In this document: positions 22,010 to 32,429 of the stretch, piece after piece
Layout of the letters: each line of letters starts with the position of its first letter
Position numbering within the stretch: position 1 is the stretch's first letter
NCBI RefSeq assembly: GCF_030272615.1
Contig: NC_081405.1
Span: 312,125,235 to 312,189,234 of the forward strand
Reading direction: 5' to 3'
Source: Cryptomeria japonica
Lineage: Eukaryota; Streptophyta; Pinopsida; Cupressales; Cupressaceae
Length of the DNA: 64,000 bases
Notes under the pieces: model-generated
The model's database searches: none
What the model saw: only the letters and a program-made list of their open reading frames with translations
Told to the model about the DNA's origin: nothing
Position numbers and translations under genes: made by a program

Positions 22010-22866
22010 TCAATGTTTCAGGAAGGTAGGGAACACGCTAGAGGAGGAACATCCAACACAGCAGATGGAGCTATCACAAGATCCAAACAAGGGCTATGTT
22101 CATGTTCCAAGCCACGTTGTTCTTGTCTAGGAGCTAGGATAAGTGCTTTAGAAAATTCATTAGATAAATGGTTATCAATATCAACAAGTTCATATTCACT
22201 ATCAGAAGCAAGAGGAGTAACATTTTCATCATGAATAACATTTTCATCTATATCATCATCAAGATTTATAAAAATAGGATCTTTAACTCACACAGGATCA
22301 AGACCATCATGCATCTTATGTTTAGGAGATTTAGGCTCAATGTCCAGCTGAGGAGAAAATGGAATAATGCTTGTTGAAGGTGTTTTTGGAGATTGCAAAG
22401 TTTGAGAAGCAGCTGCTTGAGCTCTAAGACGACGCTTTCGTCGGCGTTCACATGCAGAACGATTTCGTCTAGTCTTAGTAGGAAGTTGAGAAGATTGAGG
22501 AGGAGGAATGTTCTCATCCTTAGCACTTGGGTGTTTAGGTTGTGGTCTCTTAGGCTGGACAATAGGAGAAGAAGAAGGTCTCTTCTCTCTATAAAAGGAC
22601 GGAGGAGGAACTGCTCCATATAAAGGAGGAATTTTTGGTTTAGGAAGGAGACCAAGTCCATCATGACGAGGAGGGATAGGTCTACTTTTAGGAAGTTTAT
22701 TAGATATAGACATAGTCACATCCATAGGGATGGGTTGGGAATCTTCTTGAGGAAAGACATTAGTTTTATCTTTCAAAGGAAGAACTTCCTTCTCAAGAAT
22801 GATAGGAATATCAAGTTTAGGTGTTCTAGGTTCACTTAAAGATAGGATCATATCTGTTTTCCACAT
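22010..22866 (-). pseudogene. Gypsy-2 C-terminal Pro/Arg/Ser-rich tail of the gag-protease protein
   Basis: The minus-strand frame from 22866 to the stop at 22288, continuing past that stop to about 22010, is in the same frame as the protease-like segment. It is rich in proline (KIPPLYGAVPPPSFYRE), then strongly basic (KTRRNRSACERRRKRRLRAQ, about 22460-22400), then acidic (NLDDDIDENVIHDENV). No enzyme domain is seen. The basic block could be a nucleic-acid-binding or nuclear-targeting segment (inference). It replaces the RT region expected after protease. Confidence 0.55.
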
Positions 22867-22893
22867 TTGATAAGATTTGAAAAGATGATCACT

Positions 22894-23905
22894 TCACAGA
22901 GGAAGAGATTGGAATTGTTTAGGCCAAAAGTAATCAATAGGAACACTAGAAGTTCTTTCAGCTGGTTTAAAGAGACTATGATTGATAGTAACAACTTCAC
23001 CATTATGGGGAAATTTCAAACACTTGTGAATAGGAGAAGCAATAGCTTTCATGGAAGATAGCCAAGGATAGCCAAGCTTCACACGAAATTGTTCGGAAGA
23101 AGGAATAATAGCAAAGTTCACATCAAGAGATTTGTTACGGACCTCAATAGGTAATGTAATAGAACCAATTGCAGGAGAAGAAAATGCATCAAATAATTTC
23201 ACAATCACATTTGTTTTGTCATAAATCACTTGATTCAATTGCAAAGTAAAAAGAAATTCTTCAGTAATAACATTAACCATGCACGAAGGATCAATAAGCA
23301 CTCCACGGCAAGGTGTATTCTTGACTTTTGCAACTATGTATAAAGGACCATCAGGTGCCCTAATGGTTTCACTGGAATCAAATGTGATGGAAGGTTCTTT
23401 AGGGATTTCTTGCTGCTCTACAAAGTTAATCACATTCGGAGTCATAGACACAAGACCATCAGATGAGAGAGAGGAATCATTAGCCTCAATTGCATTAGAG
23501 GTATGAGAAAGTAATGGATCAATGAAAATCTGAAGATTTTGATTAGGAGGAGCTACAGATGTATTGCCTTTATCATTCACTCCAGAAACAGAAATAGTAT
23601 TATTATCAATCAGGTCTTGAATTTTACCCTTTAAAGAAAAACATTTTTTAGTATCATGCCCAGGCTGACGATAAAATTGACAAAAAGCTTTGTTATCAAA
23701 ATAAGGTGAAGTAATCTTTGCAGGGTCAATTTGTCTTATAGGAGGAAGAGTAAGCACATTTTGTTCCAATAACTTATTCATAATACTATGCAATGATTCA
23801 TTCAAAGGAGTATACTTTCTTTCTTTCTTGAAAAATTTAGAAATAGGAGGCACACCTGATGCTGCATTCACATTGTTGTTGATGATGTTTTCATTGAATT
23901 TGATG
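22894..23905 (-). pseudogene. pol (PR-like): Gypsy-2 zinc-finger-like and protease-like region
   Basis: From about residue 60 the frame has C-x2-Y-x3-GH-x4-C (CQFYRQPGHDTKKC, 23682-23641), a zinc-knuckle variant with Tyr for the second Cys, followed by FSLKGKIQDLID as in Tat/Ogre-like gag ends. About 120 residues later come GVLIDPSCMVNVITEEFL and LGYPWLSSMKA, aligning with the retropepsin D-T/S-G...N and (I)LG.PW blocks. The catalytic triad reads D-P-S rather than D-S/T-G, so activity is doubtful. It lies in another frame from gag. A one-base slip near 23905, just before the N-N-N-V-N run, explains this. Confidence 0.75.
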
Positions 23906-25289
23906 GAATCTCTGTTCGGTTTAAACTTCCAAATGGTTGTTGACTGCTATCACCCTTATCACTCAGAGCCATAGGATGTGATTGTTCCATTTGACTCACA
24001 GTCAGTTGATAATTGTGAAGAGTTGCACACAACTGTTGGAAAGAAGTAAACTCAGAAAACAGAAGTTTGTCTCGAATATCTTTTTGCAAATTAGAAATAA
24101 AGATTCTTTGAATATCATTGTCAGGCACTGGAAAAGAAATTTGAGCATACAAATGCTTATATCTACCAATGAAATCAGTCACTTTTTCTTTAACACCTTG
24201 TTTACAATGCATTAAATCAATCAAAGTAACTTTAGGACTTATATTGTTTTGAAATTGTTGAATGAAAGCATTTGCAAGTTGTTCAAAAGAAGTAATAGAA
24301 TAAGAAGGCAACGAGCAATACCATTGTAGGGCTTTGTCTCTTAATGTTCTAGTGAATAGTTTTGCAAGCAACCTTTGGTCATAAGCAAAATCAGTACAGA
24401 TTGTTTGAAAAGTCTTAACATGTGTTAGAGGATCACCTTTACCATTATAAAGCTCCAAATGTGGAATTTCAACATGTTTACGAGGGATAGCTCAAACAAT
24501 GTCAAGAGAAAGTGGGCTCGCAACATCAAATGTGGGCACACTAAACTTAGATTGATTCATAGAGGCAATTTGTTGCTGTAAAGAGGAGACAGTTTGTGCA
24601 AGATTGTTAATGGTCGCTTCAGTCAAAGAATTCATATTAGATGTGTTAGATTGTGATGGAGGTGTTATGTTATTGAAAGAAGGTAAAGAGTAAGGTGGTG
24701 GGACTCTATGATAGTTAGTCATAGGAGATTATTGGACAGGAGGAACACTACAAGGAGGAATGGAATGATTGAATGAATTGCCCCCTTGCGTCATGTTCAT
24801 TTGTGGAGATATAATAGGGACACTCATTGAAGGAATGAATGAAGAAGTTGGATTGAATGAAGGAAGAGGGTTAATTGAAGAAGAGGGGTTGCCCCCATGA
24901 CTAGTGATCACAGGAGGAATGTCTTGTGTAGAAGTAGCCATTATGTTTGATGTAAAGGTAGGTATGCTAGCAATAGAAGTCATCAAAGGAATAGAATGAT
25001 TAACTTGAGTAGGAGGTTGTGTATAACCCAAATTTTCAGCACAACTCTTCATAGGCATCACATTCGAATCCACAATGTGTGCAATACCACGCAAAATATC
25101 AATTCCATTCTTATCACTTTGAAGCATATGTTTTAGACCCTCAATTAAAGGAAGAGCTTGACTATCGGGATACTCATGAGACATCCATTGGTGAAAATCA
25201 TCAAATTGGTTATCCAATTTCGAAAGTTGTTCTACAGAAACCTCATGGAGAGCTTCTTCATCATTAGGAGGATTAGAGGAATTACCCAT
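23868..25289 (-). pseudogene. gag: Gypsy-2 gag capsid protein
   Basis: A single minus-strand frame from 25289 with only two in-frame stops (24729-24731, TAA; 24492-24494, TGA). The N-terminal 190 residues are Pro/Ser/Asn-rich. A short coiled coil follows (LAQTVSSLQQQIASM, about 24610-24566). Then comes a retrotransposon-gag capsid core (PF03732-like): GDPLTHVKTFQTIC, LRDKALQWYCSLP, FEQLANAFIQQF and KVTDFIGRYKHLY (24437-24144). The frame ends in a frameshift at the gag/protease junction near 23905. It would assemble particles that package element RNA. Confidence 0.9.
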
Positions 25290-26577
25290 GTCCTCGTTAA
25301 AAGGCTATTCAAGTTAGGTTCCATCTCCTCATTAGTTAAACCTCAGAAAGACTTAATTCTACGGCTTCGTCTAACGGGAATAGTGTAAGTAGGGCTTATT
25401 GTTGTAAAACTCATGCACTAGAAAGAGAGAGAAGATTTTGAATTTAGAGGTAGCAATTTTTAGTAAAATCAGCCAATCTTCTGGATTTAAGCTGTTAAAT
25501 GCAATCACGACAGTCTCCCGAAATTTTGGAAAAAATGTCCGGGATCGTGGCGCTCGGAGTGCAACACGGTCCTTGCAACTTTTTTCAAAATTTGCAGGGA
25601 TGAAAGGTATGATGATTTTAAAGCTAATCTGAAAAAATTGAGTGATTTTACGATCTGTAGATAGGCCAAATTAAAGTTGCAATCTCAAAATTGAACCCTA
25701 CCAAGATTGTCAAAAAATGCAAAAATTTGAATTTTGAAAAAGAGAGGGAAACTGAAATTTTGAATTTTATGATTTTAGAGGGAATACCAAAAGCAATGTA
25801 AGTTTTGAAATTTGAAAGTTGACTCAATTTCACGCAAAATTCAATTTTGAAAGCGGAAATTAAAGTTGTTGTAATTAAGCATTTAATTTCAAAAGTCACA
25901 AATTGCAAGAATTTGAATAAAGCACTGAAATTTTTAATGAATGATAACACACTTTTCAGATTTAGGACAGTAAGAACACAATTTTGACACAAAATTTTAG
26001 TTTCGATGATTTTTGAATGTTTAGAAGCCTTAATCCAAGCAATCACAAGACCAACTTTGACTGTAATTTTGAAGGTGTTAAAATTGATAAAATCAGCCAA
26101 AATTCTAGATTTTAGCAGGAAAATAGAGTAAGATCTAGCTCCCGAAATTTCGAAAAAAATGTCGGGGACGATGGCACTCGGAGTGCACACGGTCCTCGCA
26201 ACTTTTTTCCAAATTTTCAGGGATGAAAGATATTGTGATTTTATTGCGGAATCCAAAGTTACAACTGATTTGGAGATGTTTTGATCAGTGAAATTGTCGG
26301 ACAAAGGTTGAATCAAGAGGGTTTCAAAAATTAGGGTTTTGACACTTAACCACTTAATTTTCAAAATTAAAGCACAAATATGAATTGATAATTTGTAATA
26401 GAAGGGCAGATCTGAAACAAGCATTAACATTTAGACATTTCACAAGCTTAATTACTAAAAAGAAAATTTAGGGTTTTTATGCAATTAACCTCTAAAATTT
26501 TGCAAAAGATCAAACATGGAAATGCAATCAAGGAATCCAATTTTCAGATCCAACCATGAATAATCAGAAAGGATGTT
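25290..26577 (-). other. Gypsy-2 leader with a duplicated module
   Basis: No supported gene; the minus-strand reading at 25648-26430 starts at a non-ATG codon and is low-complexity Leu/Ile/Phe/Lys-rich sequence. Two diverged direct copies of a module of about 170 bp lie at 25455-25625 and 26090-26250. Both contain CTCCCGAAAT, GGCRCTCGGAGTGC, ACGGTCCT and GCAACTTTTTTC. The same core occurs inverted in each LTR (for example 20349-20415). Confidence 0.7.
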
Positions 26578-26593
26578 CACGTCGGGTTCACCA
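26578..26593 (-). other. Gypsy-2 primer-binding site
   Basis: On the minus strand TGGTGAACCCGACGTG starts 3 bases after the 5' LTR end. The TGG start fits the CCA end of a tRNA. I cannot assign the tRNA with confidence; it is not initiator Met. Confidence 0.6.
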
Positions 26594-26596
26594 AAA

Positions 26597-27832
26597 TGTA
26601 AAGCGGAAAATCGCGATCGAACCCTAGTTGCTCTCCCCTCTTCCAACTCCGAGGAGAGAGAAGGGAGATTCACTAGGGTTGATGGTTTTCACTTAGGGGA
26701 GAGACTTTACATTCAAAAGAGGGGTTGAAACCCACAAGATCCAATCCCACGCAATGCAAGATTGGATGCTAAATGTGTTTCAAGGGTTAAGAAAGCAAGG
26801 CTACCCTCTTTTGTAAAGAATGTGCATAGAAGAATTAAGCTAGGAATGCATAGAAAGTGACAAAGATTTGCTTATAAACTGAGATAGGGATACAGTATGA
26901 AGCTACGGACCCGGAATTAGCAGTAAAATGTGGATACAGCGCTGTCCTACAAATTTGAGCAAAAGTTGTTGGGACGATGGCGCCCGAGCGCCACGGTCCT
27001 CCGAAAAATCCGCGAAACGAAGGGGGATCTGTTCGTCTCTGCACAAGGATTCCAAATCTTCAATTTCAGCCGCGTACCTGCAACCTACACACAGAAAAGC
27101 GAAGACGATTGGGGGGTTAGGGATTAGGGGTTTGCCTTTAGGTCAAACCCCGGTTTTGGAATTAACCAAGAAATGAGCAAGTGCTGTAAATGTAAATGAC
27201 TGTAAAACAAGTACTAATACCTTGTTCTAAGGATGTTTGTATCCTTATGTGTGAAGGTATAGATGTTGTATGTGATATGTGATCTCCTCTTCAATGGTTG
27301 AATCCTTGTCTTGAATGCAACACTTAGCCTTGAATGGAGACTTGAAATGATCAATTGCTTGAAGGAATGCTTGAATGCTTGAATGCTTGAGTATAGTTTC
27401 CACGCCTTTTCCATCATATCGAATGAAAGAGGAAAATGTAGTTTATATACTTGTCAATTAGGGCTGATAGATTGATTTTCCCGACCTTAGGCCAACCAAG
27501 AAAGTTAATTTCCAATTTGCAAACAAAAAGACCCGAGACCCCTTAGGAGACCGGGCCCAAAATAGGACCCAGGGACCAGGGCGCTAGGCGCCATGGTCCT
27601 GGGGACCAGGGTGCTGGGCACCCTGGTCCTGAAGGACCAGGGCATTGGGCGCTCTGGTCCCACCTCCCGGGACAGCAGGGTGCAAAGGAGGTTCAGGCCA
27701 GGGTACTAGAAAATGCAGTTTTTAGTGTCGTAATCAGGTTTCGGGGTCTCCATTCAGGTTGCGTGTTGCGTCGCCATCGTGAAGACCGAAATGCTGTTGA
27801 AATTGCAAGTGTCGCAATTTTAGGACGCTAAA
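26597..27832 (-). repeat. Gypsy-2 5' LTR
   Basis: 1,236 bp. The plus-strand start TGTAAAGC is intact; the other end reads GCTAAA where the partner has GCTACA, a single substitution at the terminus. It is followed by the target duplication GTTGT (27833-27837). Confidence 0.93.
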
Positions 27833-28004
27833 GTTGTCAAAGGAGAGAGATCTATTGTGAGGCAATTAGATAGATTTTTTGTGGGATTATTGGAGAGAGT
27901 TGTTATGAGATTATTCGAAAGAGTTGTTGTGAGATTATCAATTTTTCTTTGGTGTTGCTGTTCATTGGTTTATTGGTGTTTCCATCAATGAAAAAGGGAG
28001 AAAT

Positions 28005-29190
28005 TGTAGAATATTGTTGCTAGCATGAACTTGAACATTTGTAATTTGATGTCAAACCTAGTTATCCAGATGGATATTGGTTAGGATATGCTTTGTCAAA
28101 CCTCAGTTATCTAGATGGAGTTTGGTTCAAGTACTCTATTGGTGTTGGTTATGTCATTCTATATTCAAGGTGGTCCAAAATGTTTTTGATGCCCTCTATA
28201 TATGTTAATTTAATTGTAGTTTATTGGATCATATTATTTTCGTATGGATATATGTTATAAGATCTGTTGAGATGTTTATTTGGGACACACTTGGGTTTGT
28301 GGAGATCCACATAGAGTATTTTGCATTGGGATTGGTTATGTGGTCAACTGGTTGATTATACATAGATGTTATTCTTTGTAATATCTTTTCAAATATGTGT
28401 TAGTGTGTGGGGTTTGTCAAATTGTTCATAGGATGATGTATTATTATATGTTTTGGTTCTCTTTTTTTCTTAGAGTTGATCAATCTAAGTATTTTTTGTT
28501 TGGGTGGCTTATTTTGTGTCATATTAGTTTGGCTGACCCTTGATTGGGATTTAAATGTTGTATATCATATATAAGTTGTGCAGATGGATGAATTGAGAAT
28601 GGATGAGAAGTGAATTGTGTGAGAAGTGTATGTGAATGATTTGCAGGTAGATTTGGGTTTGTGGTGATGTGAAAGTGATTTTGAGAAGAGATTTGAAGCG
28701 GATATATTCTACAAGATTGAGTGTTCTAATAGTGGAGATCATCAGAGATGTTTGTTCAAGGAAAATTTCATGATTAGGATCTAATCCTTCTCAATTTCAG
28801 TTTAGCTATTTCATTTGTCATTGATTGATGGTAAGTCCTTCGGAAATAGTTTGTATCTTGTCCTAAAGAAGGGTTCTTCAGTTCTACAAGTCCTTTTGTA
28901 TCTTGTCGAAGGTAGTGCTCCTTAGTCATGCAAGTCCTTCAAGTGTTACTGCTCCTTGGGTGCAAGTGTAAAATATTCCAAACATTTTTATTCATATTAT
29001 GAGCTATATTCTCATTGTATTTATTTCTTGCTTGGGTTTTTGACGTAAATTTAGTGTTCATGTGTTTATGTGTTTCTGCTTCATGTGTTGATGATTAAAG
29101 TGCTAATTTTAAATTAGTTGGTTAACAATAATTTTTTTAAGTTCAGGGCTGGTTCAATGCCGTCTTAGTCATGTTGGGTGTTCAATACTA
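28005..29190 (+). repeat. Copia-2 3' LTR (right end approximate)
   Basis: It begins TGTAGAATATTGTTG directly after a purine run AAAAAGGGAGAAAT (27991-28004). The body is T-rich with no coding potential. The end is placed near 29190 ('gttgggtgttcaat') by analogy with copia LTR ends, but no second LTR is present to confirm it. Confidence 0.5.
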
Positions 29191-30094
29191 TAATTATTGC
29201 ATTCCATCACTCCAATTCAAGAGAAAATATGATTTAAGGAGTAAACTACATCAATAAATCTTCATATTATATTTCAGTTATGATTTCATGTTGGATTTTA
29301 TTTAATCTATCATGTTATTATATCAACACATTAATGACTTATTGTAAAAGCATTGCATCACCTATTGAAGGTATGATCATCTACATTCAAGCATTTCAAT
29401 TTCAGATCTAGCGTTTCCCTCAAAAGGAAAGATTTAAAATTCAATTTCTATTTTAGTTAAGGTTAATTTCAATATCATGGTTTCAACTAGGGAAACCCCC
29501 ATCCATAACTCCCTTTTTCTTCTCTTTTGTATAGCTATAGGCAACCAAAAAAATAAGGAAGCCTAGAAAAATATGAAGTTGGTATAGGGCTATTCCCAAC
29601 AAGGAAGTTGGGATGCCCCTATCAAGACCGAGTCACTCGGGGTACACCTATACTTAGACCTTTTTTCACTAGATTTTATAGATAGATATTAGGAAGTCTC
29701 AAGCTGCATAATTACAAACATTGTCTTATACTCAGAAGACAAGAGCATTCTAAGCATCCTAGTCCCACAGATTCAGCTTCAAATTGAAAATACAGGTGTA
29801 CAATCATATTTCCTATCCATTTATGTGCTTATTTTAGAATATTTATTTATTCCTTAGTCACTTATAAGATTCTAAGTTCTCATTTACTTAATATTTTAGT
29901 CATAGTTCCACATTAATTCAATTTTATTTAATTTCTAGGAGCAAAAGTGTAAGAATTTTCCTAAGAAATCCACAATCTAGAGGCTAATGAATAACACAAA
30001 AGTAAGAAAGAAGAAAATGGACAAGAACAAACTATATTCTCATCAAAATGTAAAATGCCGAATTGGATTGTCAATTGGATTAGATAAAATGTAA
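29191..30094. other. Anonymous AT-rich stretch
   Basis: No gene seen. The part around 29310-29360 resembles 49265-49320 ('tcatgttatt...atcaacac...gcattgcatcatc'), so both may derive from LTRs or leaders of one retrotransposon family. Confidence 0.4.
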
Positions 30095-30330
30095 ATGAGC
30101 TTTCTTATAAAGGCACGACCGTAGTGAAATGAGAGAACACAATCATGACATGTGGTTCAATTATATGCAAGGGTAACTAGGGGTTGGTAGAAGAAATGAT
30201 GGATAATTCCACAAAAAGTTGGATCACCCACCAAAGTTGGAATGCGATAACAAGATAACACCACAAAAGGTGGGATTTCTCCTACAACAATCTTTCCTAG
30301 ATGTGCAATTCCCTAAGTGTCTCCTATCTA
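30095..30330 (+). repeat. Direct repeat, copy 1
   Basis: Matches 31985-32220 at roughly three quarters identity by eye. Shared words include AATCATGACATGTGG, GATAACAAGATAACACCACA and TAGATGTGCAATTCCCTAAG. The copies are about 1.89 kb apart in the same orientation. They could be short LTRs of an old non-coding element, but no TG/CA ends or target duplications were found. Confidence 0.6.
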
Positions 30331-31984
30331 GAATACAATGAATGCATTATTTTAAGTCAACTTAAGTAAAGTGTAATAATGAGACATCAATTACACCAAC
30401 AACCCCATTAAGTGTAATTTAGGGGAATGTAGACTCAAATTAACAATGCAAGATGGGTCCCAACTACTAGGGCATGTGGGCTAACCATGTGATGCAATCT
30501 CTCATAAATAGAGAAAGGAAGAAAACCACTTGGAAAAAACTACCCCCTAAAAGAGAGATGAAAATACAAAAAAAACTCTCAAAGAATAAGCATGAGATGG
30601 ACAAAATTCCATGTGAGGAAAAAGTCCCCCCATAAGAGAGAAGAAGATGAATGACCATGGAGCACCCCCTCAATGTAGAATCTCGTGCAAAGAAGGTCCA
30701 ATGATGTTGACCAAAATTCCTCCCCATTAGGAAGAAATAGAGCCAATGTTGCAACAAGAATGTCGATAAAGAATGACCAATGAACCACTCACTGATACAA
30801 TTTGAAGATTAGGCATGGAGACAACCTACTTGAGCATCGATTGGATACTCATCAATGGAAAATTGGTACAATCTAAGTCTTATTGGAGCCATGTACAAAT
30901 TTGTAAAATCTAAGTCTTAACTGGATCCATGCACCAAGTCTCACAAGATTTTTCCTAATCTATGAAGTGCAAGAGGGTTACATCAAATATGTCATCAATG
31001 ACAAGGTAAAAGGAAGAATGATATTTTATATTGCTACGTGTACAACATAGCTCATGAAAAGAAATATAACATGATGATGCAATAATGGAAACATGAAGAT
31101 GATGCCACCAAAAAGATTCCATGTAGAAGATTGTAGATGAAGATCCTTCAATGGGTATGTCACCAAGAAAAATGCAGGAGCAAACTGACCCCCATGGCTA
31201 CTAGTTAGAGAATGTTGCAAGACAAGTATAATAAAATATGCTCCCAAATTTTCTTATTTAATGAAAATTTTGTTTTTAAAAGATTTAAAAACCTCATTTT
31301 AAACATTTATTAAGAAAACATGCAAAAAACAATTAAAATTGAAGTTTTTATTCTTAAAAAAAATCTCCATTAACAAAGAACAGTGAAAAAAAAAACACAA
31401 ACAATTTTTTAAATTTTTTATTAAAAAATAATAAAGAATTTTTTTTTATAAATATGAAAAATTTAATTTAAAACACTTTAATTAAAAAAATCATTGAAGA
31501 AAATATTTAATTCAAAAGATTTAATTTATTTAAATTGAAAAAAAGAAATTTAAAAAATTATTTTTTTAATTGAGAAGGGCCTACCTGCTACATAGGGCCT
31601 ATAGACCCCACGAGTTGTAGTACTATGATACCCATAGGGCCTGTAGATTGTAGTCCTTTGGGCCATAGGGACTATCCTTTGTAGTACCTGTGGGTCATAG
31701 GGCCTGCGAGCCTTTTTTCAGCTCGGGGTGAGCAACTCCGATTTCAATTAATAAATAGGTGACCCTAGGGATTTTGTGCAAAGTGCTCCAAAATTGTAGA
31801 TCTTTCATTGGATAGGTAACCACCATCCACCTTCAAATGGCTTTAGATTTGTCCTTCGATATTGGATTTGGATGAAAAAAAAGGTGATTCTGACTTTCTT
31901 AAACCTCCTCAGTCAAAAGGTGACCTTAGATTTGACACAATAAGCTCTAATATTAACCTACAATGAAAAATTCCAAAATACAAA
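30331..31984. other. Anonymous spacer between direct repeats, with low-complexity tracts
   Basis: No gene is supported. It contains an almost pure A/T segment (31250-31570, runs of A and T). This is followed by a GC-richer degenerate repeat (31575-31715) where 'catagggcctRtag' and 'gtagtNcttt' words recur four times. Confidence 0.5.
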
Positions 31985-32220
31985 ACCCTTTATTATAAAG
32001 GAAATTCCATAGGGAAATGATACCACATAATCATGACATGTGGCTCAATGAGATGCAAGGGTGGGTAGGGGTAGATAGGAGAAACAATATATTATTCCAC
32101 TAAAGGTGGATCACCCATTGAAGGTAGAATGTGATAACAAGATAACACCACAAAAGATGTAATTTCTCCTACAACCATCTTCCCTAGATGTGCAATTCCC
32201 TAAGTTTCTCATATGAAAAG
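31985..32220 (+). repeat. Direct repeat, copy 2
   Basis: Partner of 30095-30330, same orientation; see that entry for shared words. Homology stops shortly after AATTCCCTAAG. Confidence 0.6.
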
Positions 32221-32429
32221 AATTGAAGAGCATCTCCTGAATGGAAGAGTGTGTCCCAAGAATCTATCAGTATAACTTAAGCCCCACCCAAACTTGTAAA
32301 TTTTTCTCCTAAATCACTAATGTATTTGATTGTTGACTTAAACTAGACCCCTACACCTAATGTCTTGAGAGCCTCTTTCTCCTCTCTATAAACAACCCCT
32401 AATAATTATAAAGAGAAGCCTAGCTATTT

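Larger units (their letters stand above)
19993..27832 (-). mobile_element. Gypsy-2: non-autonomous gag-protease LTR retrotransposon
   Basis: 7,840 bp on the minus strand with two LTRs of identical length (1,236 bp) and 5-bp duplications GTTGT at 19988-19992 and 27833-27837. In minus orientation: 5' LTR (26597-27832), a TGG-starting primer site, a 1.3-kb leader, gag, a protease-like region, a Pro/Ser/Arg-rich tail, a 3' UTR, a PPT (21229-21251) and the 3' LTR (19993-21228). No RT, RNase H or integrase motif exists in any frame and there is no space for them, so it must have used enzymes in trans. It is inserted in the 3' untranslated tail of Copia-2. By my rough count the LTRs differ at about 50 sites, nearly all transitions. 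Confidence 0.9.
18725..29190 (+). mobile_element. Copia-2: truncated copia retrotransposon, split by Gypsy-2
   Basis: Copia RT and RNase H (18737-19830), a 3' untranslated tail to 19992, the Gypsy-2 insertion, then the tail resumes at 27838 (ATTGTTGT joins to CAAAGGAGAG when Gypsy-2 is removed) and a 3' LTR starts at 28005. Left of about 18725 the element is cut by the LINE-A 3' end. Its tail sequence is also found, uninterrupted, on the minus strand at about 39191-39223 in Copia-G, which independently proves the pre-insertion sequence. The right LTR end (about 29190) is approximate. Confidence 0.75.

Noticed and set aside
22266-22664. 132-codon minus-strand Leu-rich frame
   Set aside because: It is the out-of-frame shadow of the Pro/Arg/Ser-rich Gypsy-2 tail, which shares the gag-protease frame.
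25648-26430. 260-codon minus-strand open frame in the Gypsy-2 leader
   Set aside because: Non-ATG start and monotonous Leu/Ile/Lys/Phe composition. It overlaps the duplicated non-coding module and has no domain.
26578-26593. Assigning the Gypsy-2 primer site to a named tRNA
   Set aside because: The sequence starts TGG as required but I could not match it to a specific plant tRNA with confidence.
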